Of a stretch of DNA of 64,000 nt, positions 35,261 through 44,347 are shown piece by piece; position 1 is the first letter of the stretch; every line of letters starts with the position of its first letter. The notes beneath the pieces are model-generated. The model was not told the DNA's origin. It saw nothing but the letters and a program-made list of their open reading frames with translations, and did not search any database. Position numbers and translations under genes: made by a program. Origin of the DNA: SVEL01 sp045125245 (GTDB taxonomy: Bacteria; Bacillota; Clostridia; Lachnospirales; Lachnospiraceae); contig JBGVNF010000107.1 in NCBI GenBank assembly GCA_045125245.1, forward strand, positions 21,981 to 85,980, given 5' to 3'.

Positions 35261-37510
35261 ATGAATACAGATAATAAATTAGAAAATAAAAATGAAAATA
35301 TATCGGACTATGATGAAAAGGAAAAAGACACATTAGATTCATCTGACGAAGAAAATTCGGATAAAAAAGAAGATAGTGCGGAAAAAGACGAAAAAAAGAA
35401 AGAATTCGATTTTGGTACTTTTGGGTTTGGTCCATTTGGTTTCGGTCCAGGTATAGGCGATTTATATGGAAGAAATGGTTCTAATCGAGGCAGCTATGGT
35501 CATAATGGCAATAATCGAGACAGATATGACAGAAACAGATTTGACGAGGATAGATATGATAATCGTAGAAAATACGATGACAGAGACTCGGGATATGATA
35601 GAAGACCTGACAGGGATAACCGTAATGGTAATGACAACGGCAATGGCAATGGTCCAGGTGGCCCTAATGGTAATGGAAAGAAGGGTGGTTCTAGGATAGG
35701 ACTACTTCTTTTTGCTGCAATCATTACAATTCTCATGGTTTATTTTATGGGAAGTATGTATGAGAATGCTACATCAGAGGAAATTCCGTACAACAAGTTT
35801 TTGTCTATGCTTCAAAGCGGTGAGGTTAAGAGTGTAGAATTAACAGGTGAAGGAAAAATTATTATCACACCACATGATGAAAGTAGCATAGATACTACAT
35901 TACCTAAAAAGACATATTGGACAACAGCTATTAGCATAGATAACCTTCACGAGGAATTGAAGGAAGCAGCAAAGAATACAAACGTAGAATTTAAGGCTGA
36001 TGTGTCAGATTCTGAATCGACGATAGTAGATATATTACTTGCATATGTATTGCCATTTATATTTATATACTTCCTTATGGGAATGTTGTTTAAGAAGATG
36101 GGCAAGGGTGGCGCTATGGGCGTTGGCAAGTCTAAAGCAAAGATGTATATGGAGAAGGAGACTGGTGTTACATTTGCAGATGTAGCAGGTCAGGATGAAG
36201 CAAAGGAATCTCTCACAGAGATAGTTGATTTCCTTCATAATCCAGAAAAGTATGCCAAGGTAGGTGCTAAGCTTCCTAAGGGTGCACTTCTTGTAGGACC
36301 ACCGGGAACAGGTAAGACACTTCTTGCTAAGGCGGTTGCAGGAGAAGGAAAGGTTCCATTCTTCTCATTGTCAGGTTCTGATTTTGTAGAGTTATATGTA
36401 GGTGTGGGTGCATCGAGAGTAAGAGATTTATTTAAGACAGCACAGCAGAATGCACCTTGTATTATATTTATTGATGAGATAGATGCTATCGGTAGAAGCC
36501 GTGATTCTAAGTACGGCGGAAGCAATGACGAGCGTGAGCAGACACTTAATCAGCTCCTTGCTGAGATGGATGGCTTTGATTCGTCTAAGGGTATCTTTAT
36601 GTTAGGTGCGACAAATAGACCTGACGTACTTGATAAGGCACTTCTTCGTCCAGGACGATTTGATAGAAGAGTTATTGTAGATAAGCCTGACTTAAAGGGT
36701 AGAGTAGATATTCTTAAGGTGCATGCAAAGAATGTATCTATGGATGAGACAGTTGATTTAGATGCAATCGGTCTTGCTACAAGCGGTGCTGTAGGCGCAG
36801 ACCTTGCAAATATGATAAATGAAGCTGCTATCAATGCAGTTAAGCATGGAAGAAAGGCTATATCGCAGGCAGATTTACTTGAGTCTGTAGAAGTGGTTAT
36901 AGCAGGTAAGGAAAAGAAGGACAGAATCTTAAATGCTACAGAGAAGAAGACAGTTGCATACCACGAGGTAGGTCACGCTCTTATCACAGCATTGGAGAAG
37001 AATGCAGAGCCAGTTCAGAAGATTACTATCGTGCCAAGAACTATGGGTTCGCTTGGTTATGTAATGCAGGTTCCGGAGGAAGAGAAGTATCTTATGACTA
37101 AGGATGAGCTTATCACTAGAATCACAACTCTTCTCGGTGGTAGAGCTGCAGAGGCTATATGCTTTGATACAGTTACAACAGGAGCCGCAAATGATATGGA
37201 AAAGGCTACAGCATTGGCTAGAGCTATGGTTACACAGTACGGAATGTGTGAAAGCTTTGGACTTATGAGCCTTGAGAAAAATGAGGATTCATATCTTACA
37301 GGAAGAACTACACTTAATTGTTCTGATCAGACAGCAGCAAAGATTGATAATGAAGTGAATGCATTGCTTAAAGCTTGTTATGAGAAAGCTTTAAGACTTC
37401 TTACAGAAAATAAAGATGTACTTGAAAAGATTGCAGATTATTTATATGAGAAGGAAACTATTACAGGTGCCCAGTTCATGGAAATCTACAATGAAGTAAA
37501 GGAGCAGTAA
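35261..37510 (+). CDS. ftsH: ATP-dependent zinc metalloprotease FtsH with long disordered N-terminus
   Basis: A 749-residue membrane AAA+ protease that degrades membrane and regulatory proteins. Helices at about 145-164 and 250-270 flank the small extracytoplasmic domain. The ATPase has GPPGTGKT (about 346-353), IIFIDEIDAIG and the second-region RPGRFDR; the zinc site HEVGH is at 568-572. Unlike usual FtsH, which begins at the first membrane helix, there are about 144 extra residues: an acidic/Lys stretch (1-50), a Gly/Phe segment (GTFGFGPFGFGPGIG), an Arg/Asp/Tyr-rich part and an Asn/Gly tail. The stop overlaps the uvrC start (TAATG). Confidence 0.95.
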   Translation: MNTDNKLENKNENISDYDEKEKDTLDSSDEENSDKKEDSAEKDEKKKEFDFGTFGFGPFGFGPGIGDLYGRNGSNRGSYGHNGNNRDRYDRNRFDEDRYDNRRKYDDRDSGYDRRPDRDNRNGNDNGNGNGPGGPNGNGKKGGSRIGLLLFAAIITILMVYFMGSMYENATSEEIPYNKFLSMLQSGEVKSVELTGEGKIIITPHDESSIDTTLPKKTYWTTAISIDNLHEELKEAAKNTNVEFKADVSDSESTIVDILLAYVLPFIFIYFLMGMLFKKMGKGGAMGVGKSKAKMYMEKETGVTFADVAGQDEAKESLTEIVDFLHNPEKYAKVGAKLPKGALLVGPPGTGKTLLAKAVAGEGKVPFFSLSGSDFVELYVGVGASRVRDLFKTAQQNAPCIIFIDEIDAIGRSRDSKYGGSNDEREQTLNQLLAEMDGFDSSKGIFMLGATNRPDVLDKALLRPGRFDRRVIVDKPDLKGRVDILKVHAKNVSMDETVDLDAIGLATSGAVGADLANMINEAAINAVKHGRKAISQADLLESVEVVIAGKEKKDRILNATEKKTVAYHEVGHALITALEKNAEPVQKITIVPRTMGSLGYVMQVPEEEKYLMTKDELITRITTLLGGRAAEAICFDTVTTGAANDMEKATALARAMVTQYGMCESFGLMSLEKNEDSYLTGRTTLNCSDQTAAKIDNEVNALLKACYEKALRLLTENKDVLEKIADYLYEKETITGAQFMEIYNEVKEQ

Positions 37511-39351
37511 TGTTCAACTTAAAAGATGAATTAAGTAAATTGCCCGGTTCGCCGGGCGTTTATCTTATGCACAACGCCAAAGATGAAATAATATATGTGG
37601 GTAAGGCTATAAGTCTTAAAAATAGAGTGCGTCAGTATTTTAGAGAAAGTACAGTGAAGACAGCTAAGATTCAGCAGATGGTTGCAAATATTAGCTATTT
37701 TGAATACATTGTCACAGACTCTGAGCTAGAAGCGCTTATTTTGGAGTGCAATCTTATAAAAAAGCATAGACCAAGATATAACACTATGCTTAAGGATGAC
37801 AAAACATATCCGTATATAAAGGTTACAAATGAGGAATTTCCTAGACTTTTATTTACAAGACAGATGAAAAAGGATAAGAATAAATATTACGGTCCATATA
37901 CAAGTGCGGCAGCTGTTAAGGATACAATAGAGTTGCTTACAAAGATATATCATATGCGTACCTGTAATAGGGCGCTCCCAAAGGATATAGGCACAAAAAG
38001 GCCTTGTCTAAATTATTATCTTCATCAGTGTGATGCTCCGTGTATGGGGTATATTTCCAAAGAAAATTATGGAATTCTAGTGGAAAAAGCTAAGGGATTT
38101 CTCGACGGAAAATATGATGAAGTAGAAAAAATGTTAAAAGAAAAAATGTTTTCCTGCTCAGAAAATATGGAGTTTGAAAAGGCAGCAGAATATAGAGATT
38201 TATTAAATAGTGTAAATGCCATAGCGAAGAAACAGAAGATTACTTCTGATGAGTTTATGGATAGAGATATTATAGCTTATGCTGAGGAAGGCTTTGATGC
38301 AGTAGTACAGGTCTTCTTCGTCAGAGAGGGAAAACTTATGGGCCGAGAGCATTTTCATATGACTACGGCTCCCCACGAAACAGGAAGTCAGATACTTTCA
38401 TCTTTTATAAAACAGTATTATTCTGGTACGCCGTTTGTGCCTAAGGAATTATTTACTTCTGAAGAAGTGGAGGATATAGAACTCTTAGAACAGTGGCTTA
38501 CAAGCAAGAGAGGAACAAAGGTTAGAATTCTAAATCCTAAAAAAGGTGAGAAGGAAAAGCTTGTGGAGCTGGCAGCAAAGAACGCCTACCTTGTGCTTAG
38601 TCAGGATAGAGAAAAGATTAAGAGAGAAGAAGAACGTACAGTAGGGGCTGTAAAAAATATATTTGAAATGCTTGGAATTGAAAGTAAGAATTCCTATAGA
38701 ATAGAAGCATTTGATATATCTAATACATCAGGACTTCAGTCGGTTGGCTCGATGATTGTCTATGAGAATGGTAGACCTAAGCGAAATGATTACAGAAAGT
38801 TTAAGATAAAAACTGTAGTAGGCCCAGACGATTATGCCAGCATGAAAGAGGTGCTTAGCCGTAGATTTGAGAATGGTATTCATGAGCTTGATGAACAGTA
38901 TCTAAGCTTTAACACATTGCCAGAGCTTATTATGATGGACGGTGGTAGAGGCCAGGTGAATATTGCTCTTGAGGTTATGGAGGAATTAGGCTTACATATT
39001 CCTGTTTGTGGAATGGTAAAGGATGATAACCATAGAACGAGAGGATTATATTTTAATAATGAGGAGCTACCGATAGATACTCATTCAGAAACCTTTCATC
39101 TAATAACAAGAATTCAGGATGAAGCTCATAGATTTGCTATAGAGTATCATAGAAGTCTTCGTGGTAAGGGACAGATACATTCTATTCTTGATGATATCGA
39201 GGGTATAGGACCGGCGAGAAGACGTGCTCTTATGAAATATTTTAAGGGCATAGAGGAAGTGAAAAATGCCACATTAGATGAACTTATGAAGGTACCGGGT
39301 ATGAATAGTCAGGTGGCAAAAAAAGTGGTAGAATTCTTTAATAAAGATTAG
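37510..39351 (+). CDS. uvrC: excinuclease ABC subunit C
   Basis: A 613-residue nucleotide-excision repair nuclease that cuts on both sides of UvrB-marked damage. The order is normal: GIY-YIG domain for the 3' cut (GVYLMHNAKDEIIYVGKA), UVR helix pair binding UvrB (ENMEFEKAAEYRDLLNSV), RNase H-like domain for the 5' cut (IEAFDISNTSGLQSVGSM) and tandem helix-hairpin-helix motifs (LDDIEGIGPARRRAL; KVPGMNSQVAKKV). It shares one base with the ftsH stop codon, so it is translationally coupled to a protease with no direct repair role. Confidence 0.97.
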   Translation: MFNLKDELSKLPGSPGVYLMHNAKDEIIYVGKAISLKNRVRQYFRESTVKTAKIQQMVANISYFEYIVTDSELEALILECNLIKKHRPRYNTMLKDDKTYPYIKVTNEEFPRLLFTRQMKKDKNKYYGPYTSAAAVKDTIELLTKIYHMRTCNRALPKDIGTKRPCLNYYLHQCDAPCMGYISKENYGILVEKAKGFLDGKYDEVEKMLKEKMFSCSENMEFEKAAEYRDLLNSVNAIAKKQKITSDEFMDRDIIAYAEEGFDAVVQVFFVREGKLMGREHFHMTTAPHETGSQILSSFIKQYYSGTPFVPKELFTSEEVEDIELLEQWLTSKRGTKVRILNPKKGEKEKLVELAAKNAYLVLSQDREKIKREEERTVGAVKNIFEMLGIESKNSYRIEAFDISNTSGLQSVGSMIVYENGRPKRNDYRKFKIKTVVGPDDYASMKEVLSRRFENGIHELDEQYLSFNTLPELIMMDGGRGQVNIALEVMEELGLHIPVCGMVKDDNHRTRGLYFNNEELPIDTHSETFHLITRIQDEAHRFAIEYHRSLRGKGQIHSILDDIEGIGPARRRALMKYFKGIEEVKNATLDELMKVPGMNSQVAKKVVEFFNKD

Positions 39352-39422
39352 TCGAAAAGTACTAGATTATATATGATAAATGTTATATACTAGATATATG
39401 ATTATGAAAGGTTGGTGTGAAA

Positions 39423-40358
39423 ATGGCAAGTGTTAAGTTGTCAAAATTAATTGATATGTATGGATTGAAAAACTGTACTCCAGACATTGATATTAGAGGA
39501 AAGAAGATTACTATACCGGATATTAACAGACCAGCACTACAGTTAGTTGGATTCTTTGAACATTTTGATGCGGAGCGTGTACAGGTAATCGGTTATGTAG
39601 AGTATTCATATATTGAACAGATGAAGACAGAGGAGAAGGTTAAGGTATACGATGAGCTTATGTCTAAGCAGTTTCCTTGTATCATATTCTGTAGAGGTAT
39701 GGAGCCAGATGAAGAGATACTTGCAGCAGCGAATAAGTATGGAGTGCCAGTTCTTGTAACAGAGAAGGCGACATCTGCATTTACAGCAGAACTTGTTCGA
39801 TGGTTAAATGTAGAGCTTGCCCCATGTATATCTATCCACGGTGTATTGGTAGACGTATATGGTGAAGGTGTTCTTATCATGGGTGAGAGTGGTATCGGTA
39901 AGTCAGAGGCTGCGCTAGAGCTTATCAAGAGAGGACACCGTCTTGTAACAGATGATGTAGTAGAGATTAGAAGAGTTTCAGATGAAACACTTATCGGAAC
40001 AGCACCTGATATAACAAGACATTTTATCGAACTTAGAGGTATAGGAATTATCGATGTTAAGACACTTTTCGGTGTAGAGAGTGTTAAGGAGACACAGGGC
40101 ATTGATATGGTTATCAAGCTTGAAGAGTGGAATAAGGATAATGAATATGACAGACTTGGTTTGGAAGAGAATTATACAGAATTCTTAGGTAATAAGGTTG
40201 TGTGTCATTCTATACCTATCAGACCAGGTAGAAATCTTGCGATTATCGTAGAATCAGCAGCGGTTAACCATCGTCAGAAGAAGATGGGATATAATGCTGC
40301 ACAGGAACTTTACAACAGAGTACAGCGTAACCTTATGAAGAATGAGGACGACGATTAA
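39423..40358 (+). CDS. hprK: HPr kinase/phosphorylase
   Basis: A 311-residue regulator of carbon catabolite control that phosphorylates Ser46 of HPr/Crh with ATP and can reverse the reaction. The P-loop GESGIGKS lies at about 154-161, and the family signature (GRNLAIIVESAAVNHRQKK) is near the C-terminus. The N-terminal domain is of normal length. A GTG six bases upstream (39417) could add two residues; the ATG at 39423 gives the usual MASVKLSKLI start. The window also encodes a candidate substrate, the Crh-like protein at 44348-44602. Confidence 0.96.
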   Translation: MASVKLSKLIDMYGLKNCTPDIDIRGKKITIPDINRPALQLVGFFEHFDAERVQVIGYVEYSYIEQMKTEEKVKVYDELMSKQFPCIIFCRGMEPDEEILAAANKYGVPVLVTEKATSAFTAELVRWLNVELAPCISIHGVLVDVYGEGVLIMGESGIGKSEAALELIKRGHRLVTDDVVEIRRVSDETLIGTAPDITRHFIELRGIGIIDVKTLFGVESVKETQGIDMVIKLEEWNKDNEYDRLGLEENYTEFLGNKVVCHSIPIRPGRNLAIIVESAAVNHRQKKMGYNAAQELYNRVQRNLMKNEDDD

Positions 40359-40390
40359 AATTTACAAACATATTATATGGAGGTTTTAGT

Positions 40391-41335
40391 ATGGCAAAAA
40401 AATATTTTGGCGTGGACATTGGTGGAACAACAGTAAAGATGGGATACTTTGATGCAGATGGCACACTTGTAGCTAAGTGGGAGATACCAACTATCAAAGA
40501 TAATGGTGGAGAGAAGATTCTTCCAGATGTAGTTAAGGCTATAGAAGCTAAGCTTGCAGAGGAAGGCGTAGCTAAGGAAGATTTAGCAGGTGTAGGTATC
40601 GGTGTACCAGGTCCTATTTTCTCAGATGGCACAGTTAATAGATGCGTTAACCTTGGTTGGGGCGTATTCAATGTAGCTGACAAGGTAAGAGAGCTTATAG
40701 GTATGGCTGATTTAACAGTTAAGGTTGGTAATGACGCCAATGTAGCAGCACTTGGAGAGATGTTCAAGGGAAGTGGCGAAGGCTACAAGAACTTAGTTAT
40801 GGTTACACTTGGAACTGGTGTAGGTGGCGGAATTATCCTTGATGGAAAGATTCTTACTGGTACAACAGGTGGAGCAGGTGAAATCGGACATATGCCAGTT
40901 GGCTTAAATGAGACAGAGTGCTGTGGTTGTGGAAATAAGGGTTGCTTAGAGCAGTACGCATCAGCAACAGGTATCGTGAAGGTAGCAAAGAAGATTTTAT
41001 CAGAGTGCGATACAGAGACACCACTTCGTAATATGGAAGGCTTCTCAGCTAAGGACGTAATGGATTTAGCTAAGGGCGGCGACCAGGTAGCTATAGATGT
41101 AATCGAGCAGTTAGGCGATTATCTTGGAAAAGCTTTAGCACATATTGCATGTGTAGTTAATCCAAGCGCATTTGTAATCGGCGGTGGCGTGAGCAAGGCT
41201 GGACAGTTCTTAATCGATGTAATCGAGAAGCATTTCAAGAAGAATGCATTCGTTCCTTGTAGCGATGTTAAGTTTGTAATCGCTAGCTTAGGTAATGATG
41301 CTGGTATATATGGTGCAGTAGCACAGGTATTATAA
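40391..41335 (+). CDS. glcK: ROK-family glucokinase
   Basis: A 314-residue sugar kinase that phosphorylates glucose with ATP. The ATP motif is FGVDIGGTTVKMG at the start, the sugar-binding part contains GTTGGAGEIGHMPV, and the zinc motif CGCGNKGCLEQYAS marks the ROK family. The catalytic Asp lies in VGNDANVAALGE. Length is normal. It lies 32 bases after hprK with a TGGAGG site, so carbon-control and glucose entry genes are adjacent. No ROK-type DNA-binding domain is present, so it is an enzyme and not a repressor. Confidence 0.95.
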   Translation: MAKKYFGVDIGGTTVKMGYFDADGTLVAKWEIPTIKDNGGEKILPDVVKAIEAKLAEEGVAKEDLAGVGIGVPGPIFSDGTVNRCVNLGWGVFNVADKVRELIGMADLTVKVGNDANVAALGEMFKGSGEGYKNLVMVTLGTGVGGGIILDGKILTGTTGGAGEIGHMPVGLNETECCGCGNKGCLEQYASATGIVKVAKKILSECDTETPLRNMEGFSAKDVMDLAKGGDQVAIDVIEQLGDYLGKALAHIACVVNPSAFVIGGGVSKAGQFLIDVIEKHFKKNAFVPCSDVKFVIASLGNDAGIYGAVAQVL

Positions 41336-41483
41336 CTAAAGCTTGCAAATTTAAGTTCCATAGAATATAGTTATATATCGTAGGGCATAAAATATGTATT
41401 TATGAATATAGTTATGGTTAAGATATATTAAATGAGTAAAATCATAGTTTGTATCATGAGGACTTGAAAGGCTTGGGATAAAT

Positions 41484-42407
41484 ATGAATCAGGAATTTAT
41501 AAAAGAATTAGCTGATATAGTAGGAGAAAGTAATGTGTATAGCGATGAAGTAATGGCTAGACACATTACTTTTCGTGTTGGCGGAAAAACTAAATATATG
41601 GTGGATATAACAGGAGAGGAAGAATTAGTTAAGGTTATTCTTCTTATGAAAAAGTGGCCAGATATTCCATATTATGTAATAGGTAATGGAAGTAATATGT
41701 TATTCACAGACGAGGGATATAACGGTCTTATTATAAAGATAAGCAATAAAATGTCGGATGTGGATATTCATGATTTAAGAATAGTAGCCAAGGCAGGTGC
41801 TATGCTTTCACGTGTGGCAAAGCTTGCATATGAGGAAGGCTTAAGCGGTATGGAGCGTTTGTCAGGAATTCCTGGTACTATCGGCGGCGCAGTAGCGATG
41901 AATGCAGGTGCATATGGAGCAGAGATTAAGGATATAATAGTTTGTGCCAAGGTTCTTGATAGAGAGACGGGAGAAGTGTTTATCTTAGAAAAGGATGAAC
42001 TTGACTTAAGCTATCGCCACAGCATTATAATGGAAAAATCATACATTGTAATAGAAGTAATTCTTGAATTAAATCATGGTAAACGTGAGGATATCAAGGA
42101 AGAAATGGATAGATGTACAGGTCTTAGAAAAGAAAAACAACCTATAGAATATCCTAGTGCAGGAAGCACATTCAAGCGTCCAGAAGGATACTTTGCAGGA
42201 AAGCTAGTACAGGATGCGGGACTTGCAGGATATACAGTAGGTGGTGCCTGTGTGTCTGAAAAGCATTGTGGATTTGTAATCAATAAAGGAAATGCTACAG
42301 CTAGGGATGTGCTTGATGTAATTGAGCATTGTCAGAGAGAGGTAAAAGCACAGTTTGGCGTAGAATTAGAACCGGAAGTTAGAATATTGACTAAAATTAC
42401 GAAGTAA
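41484..42407 (+). CDS. murB: UDP-N-acetylenolpyruvoylglucosamine reductase
   Basis: A 307-residue FAD enzyme that makes UDP-N-acetylmuramate for peptidoglycan. FAD-binding segments YVIGNGSNMLFTDEG and LSGIPGTIGGAVAMNAGAYG are present; the catalytic Ser is in YPSAGSTFKRPEG and the C-terminal Glu in ELEPEVRIL. It is the short type found in Firmicutes. The stop codon lies inside a small palindrome AAAATTAC GAA GTAATTTT, part of a 49-bp repeat found again after rapZ. It begins a likely murB-rapZ-whiA-crh run. Confidence 0.96.
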   Translation: MNQEFIKELADIVGESNVYSDEVMARHITFRVGGKTKYMVDITGEEELVKVILLMKKWPDIPYYVIGNGSNMLFTDEGYNGLIIKISNKMSDVDIHDLRIVAKAGAMLSRVAKLAYEEGLSGMERLSGIPGTIGGAVAMNAGAYGAEIKDIIVCAKVLDRETGEVFILEKDELDLSYRHSIIMEKSYIVIEVILELNHGKREDIKEEMDRCTGLRKEKQPIEYPSAGSTFKRPEGYFAGKLVQDAGLAGYTVGGACVSEKHCGFVINKGNATARDVLDVIEHCQREVKAQFGVELEPEVRILTKITK

Positions 42408-42439
42408 TTTTGTTGGAAATAAGTAGATAAAGAGAGATG
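42391..42439. repeat. 49-bp intergenic repeat, copy 1 (murB end)
   Basis: Starts with the palindrome AAAATTAC-GAA-GTAATTTT (42393-42411), which covers the murB stop, and ends with AGAGAGATG just before the rapZ ribosome site. It matches copy 2 at 43314-43362 at about 42 of 49 positions without gaps. Confidence 0.8.
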
Positions 42440-42451
42440 AAAAGGAGTCAT

Positions 42452-43309
42452 ATGAGATTCGTTATAGTTACAGGCATGTCAGGTGCTGGCAAGAGAACAG
42501 TAATGAAGATTTTGGAGGATTATGGATATTTTTGTGTAGATAATCTTCCAGTTCAGATGGTTAGAAAATTTTATGAATTAATGATAAAGTCTGAGGAGGA
42601 CATTGAAAATGTTGCCTTGGGTATAGATATAAGAAGTGGTGAAGCGTTGGAAGAAATGGAAGGCATTCTTTCTTATTTTAACGCGTCTAAATGTGAAGTG
42701 GAAATTCTATATATGGATGCAAGTGATGATGTGCTTATCAAAAGATTCAAGGAGACAAGAAGATTACATCCATTGTTTTTAGAGGGAAGAGTAGAGGAAG
42801 GTATTAAGGAAGAAAGAAAGCGCCTTAAATTTTTAAAGAGTAAGGCTAATTATATAATAGAAACTGACAATATGCTTGTAAGAGATTTACATGTAGAGAT
42901 AGAGAAAATATTTGTAGAAAATAAAGAATATAGTAACCTATTTGTTAATGTGGTTTCCTTTGGTTTTAAGCATGGTATACCTGTTGATTCGGACTTGGTA
43001 TTTGATGTTCGATTTATGCCAAATCCATATTACGAGGAAGATTTGCGTCCAAAGACGGGCAATGATTACGAAGTGCAGGAATATGTTATGGCATCAGAGG
43101 CTTCGGTAGAATTTGTTGAGAAGCTTACATCTATGGTGATGTTTCTTATTCCAAATTATATTGCAGAAGGTAAGAATCAGCTTGTTATAAGCATCGGTTG
43201 TACTGGCGGACATCATCGTTCTGTGACAGTAGCCAACAAGTTGTTTGATGCGTTAAAAGAAGTAGAAAATATCGGTGTGAAGATATGTCACAGAGATATT
43301 AAGAGATAA
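42452..43309 (+). CDS. rapZ: RapZ/YvcJ-family nucleotide-binding protein
   Basis: A 285-residue P-loop protein of the RapZ (YvcJ) family, which in E. coli guides an RNase to a small RNA controlling glucosamine-phosphate synthase. Family marks are GYFCVDNLPV, the DVRFMPNP segment and the C-terminal IGCTGGHHRSVTVA. The Walker A reads GMSGAGKRT: the Ser/Thr that normally follows the Lys is Arg (codons AAG AGA), so nucleotide binding may be altered. Start: AAAGGAG lies just ahead of the ATG at 42452; an in-frame ATG at 42437 is upstream of this site and rejected. The usual companion yvcK is missing between rapZ and whiA. Confidence 0.93.
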   Translation: MRFVIVTGMSGAGKRTVMKILEDYGYFCVDNLPVQMVRKFYELMIKSEEDIENVALGIDIRSGEALEEMEGILSYFNASKCEVEILYMDASDDVLIKRFKETRRLHPLFLEGRVEEGIKEERKRLKFLKSKANYIIETDNMLVRDLHVEIEKIFVENKEYSNLFVNVVSFGFKHGIPVDSDLVFDVRFMPNPYYEEDLRPKTGNDYEVQEYVMASEASVEFVEKLTSMVMFLIPNYIAEGKNQLVISIGCTGGHHRSVTVANKLFDALKEVENIGVKICHRDIKR

Positions 43310-43313
43310 TAGA

Positions 43314-43362
43314 CCAAAATTACGAAGTAATTTTGCTAGATAGAAGTAAATATAGAGAGATG
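43314..43362. repeat. 49-bp intergenic repeat, copy 2 (rapZ-whiA gap)
   Basis: Same layout as copy 1 at 42391-42439: palindrome CAAAATTAC-GAA-GTAATTTTG (43315-43335), then a short spacer and AGAGAGATG. It fills most of the 72-base gap between rapZ and whiA. Confidence 0.8.
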
Positions 43363-43381
43363 TATAAAAGTTGAGGTTATT

Positions 43382-44338
43382 ATGTCATTTTCAAAAGAGG
43401 TCAAGGAAGAATTATCCAGACACGTGCCTAGTGGAAGGCATTGTTGCATAGCTGAAACAGCGGCGATTATCAGTCTTTGCGGGCATGTGAAGATATCTTC
43501 TCAGAATAGATTTTCTGTAAAAATAAATACGGAAAATATTGCCGTGGCAAGAAAGTACTTTACATTATTGAAAAAAACATTTAATATAGTAGCGGAAATT
43601 ACCATCCGCCAAAATGCATATTTAAAAAAGGGACGTACATATACTATAACAGTCAACAATCACGAGGAGGCTTTAAAGGTATTGACCACCTGTAAGTTAC
43701 TTGAACATGGCGATATAGTGGAGAATATGTCGATTAATGACAACACGGTTATAATGAATAGCTGTTGTAAACGTTCTTTTGTAAGAGGTGCATTTATAGC
43801 CAGCGGTTCCATAAGTACACCAGAAAAATTTTATCATTTTGAAATTGTGTGTAATTCTTATGATAAGGCGGTTCAGCTATCTCAGCTTATAAAGAGCTTT
43901 GATATAGAGTCAAAGATAGTGGAACGAAAGAAATACTATGTGGTGTATATAAAAGATGGCTCTGGTATAGTTGATATTCTCAATGTTATGGAGGCTCACG
44001 TGGCGCTTATGAATCTTGAGAATGTAAGAATACTAAAAGAGATGCGTAATTCAGTAAATAGAAAGGTTAACTGTGAGACGGCAAATCTTAATAAAACAGT
44101 TGCGGCAGCAGTTAAGCAAACGATGGATATAAAATATATCCAGGAAACTGTAGGTCTGTCTATATTGCCAGAAGCACTTAGACAATTAGCGGAGATAAGA
44201 TTGGAAAATCCGGATGTATCATTAAAGGAGCTTGGGGCATTGCTTGAGCCACCGGTTGGAAAGTCTGGAGTAAATCACCGTTTGAGAAAAATAAGCGATA
44301 TAGCAAAAAAACTTCAAGAGAGTAATTCGCTTGCGTAG
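43382..44338 (+). CDS. whiA: DNA-binding protein WhiA
   Basis: A 318-residue WhiA protein, with an N-terminal domain of homing-endonuclease (LAGLIDADG) fold that has lost catalysis and a C-terminal helix-turn-helix (LPEALRQLAEIRLENPDVSL, then KSGVNHRLRKI). The start MSFSKEVKEEL and the CCxxAE... segment are typical. In actinobacteria it controls sporulation; in Firmicutes it affects cell division and chromosome segregation. It lies between rapZ and the HPr paralogue, the same order as yvcJ-(yvcK)-yvcL-crh in Bacillus. Confidence 0.95.
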   Translation: MSFSKEVKEELSRHVPSGRHCCIAETAAIISLCGHVKISSQNRFSVKINTENIAVARKYFTLLKKTFNIVAEITIRQNAYLKKGRTYTITVNNHEEALKVLTTCKLLEHGDIVENMSINDNTVIMNSCCKRSFVRGAFIASGSISTPEKFYHFEIVCNSYDKAVQLSQLIKSFDIESKIVERKKYYVVYIKDGSGIVDILNVMEAHVALMNLENVRILKEMRNSVNRKVNCETANLNKTVAAAVKQTMDIKYIQETVGLSILPEALRQLAEIRLENPDVSLKELGALLEPPVGKSGVNHRLRKISDIAKKLQESNSLA

Positions 44339-44347
44339 GAGGATATT

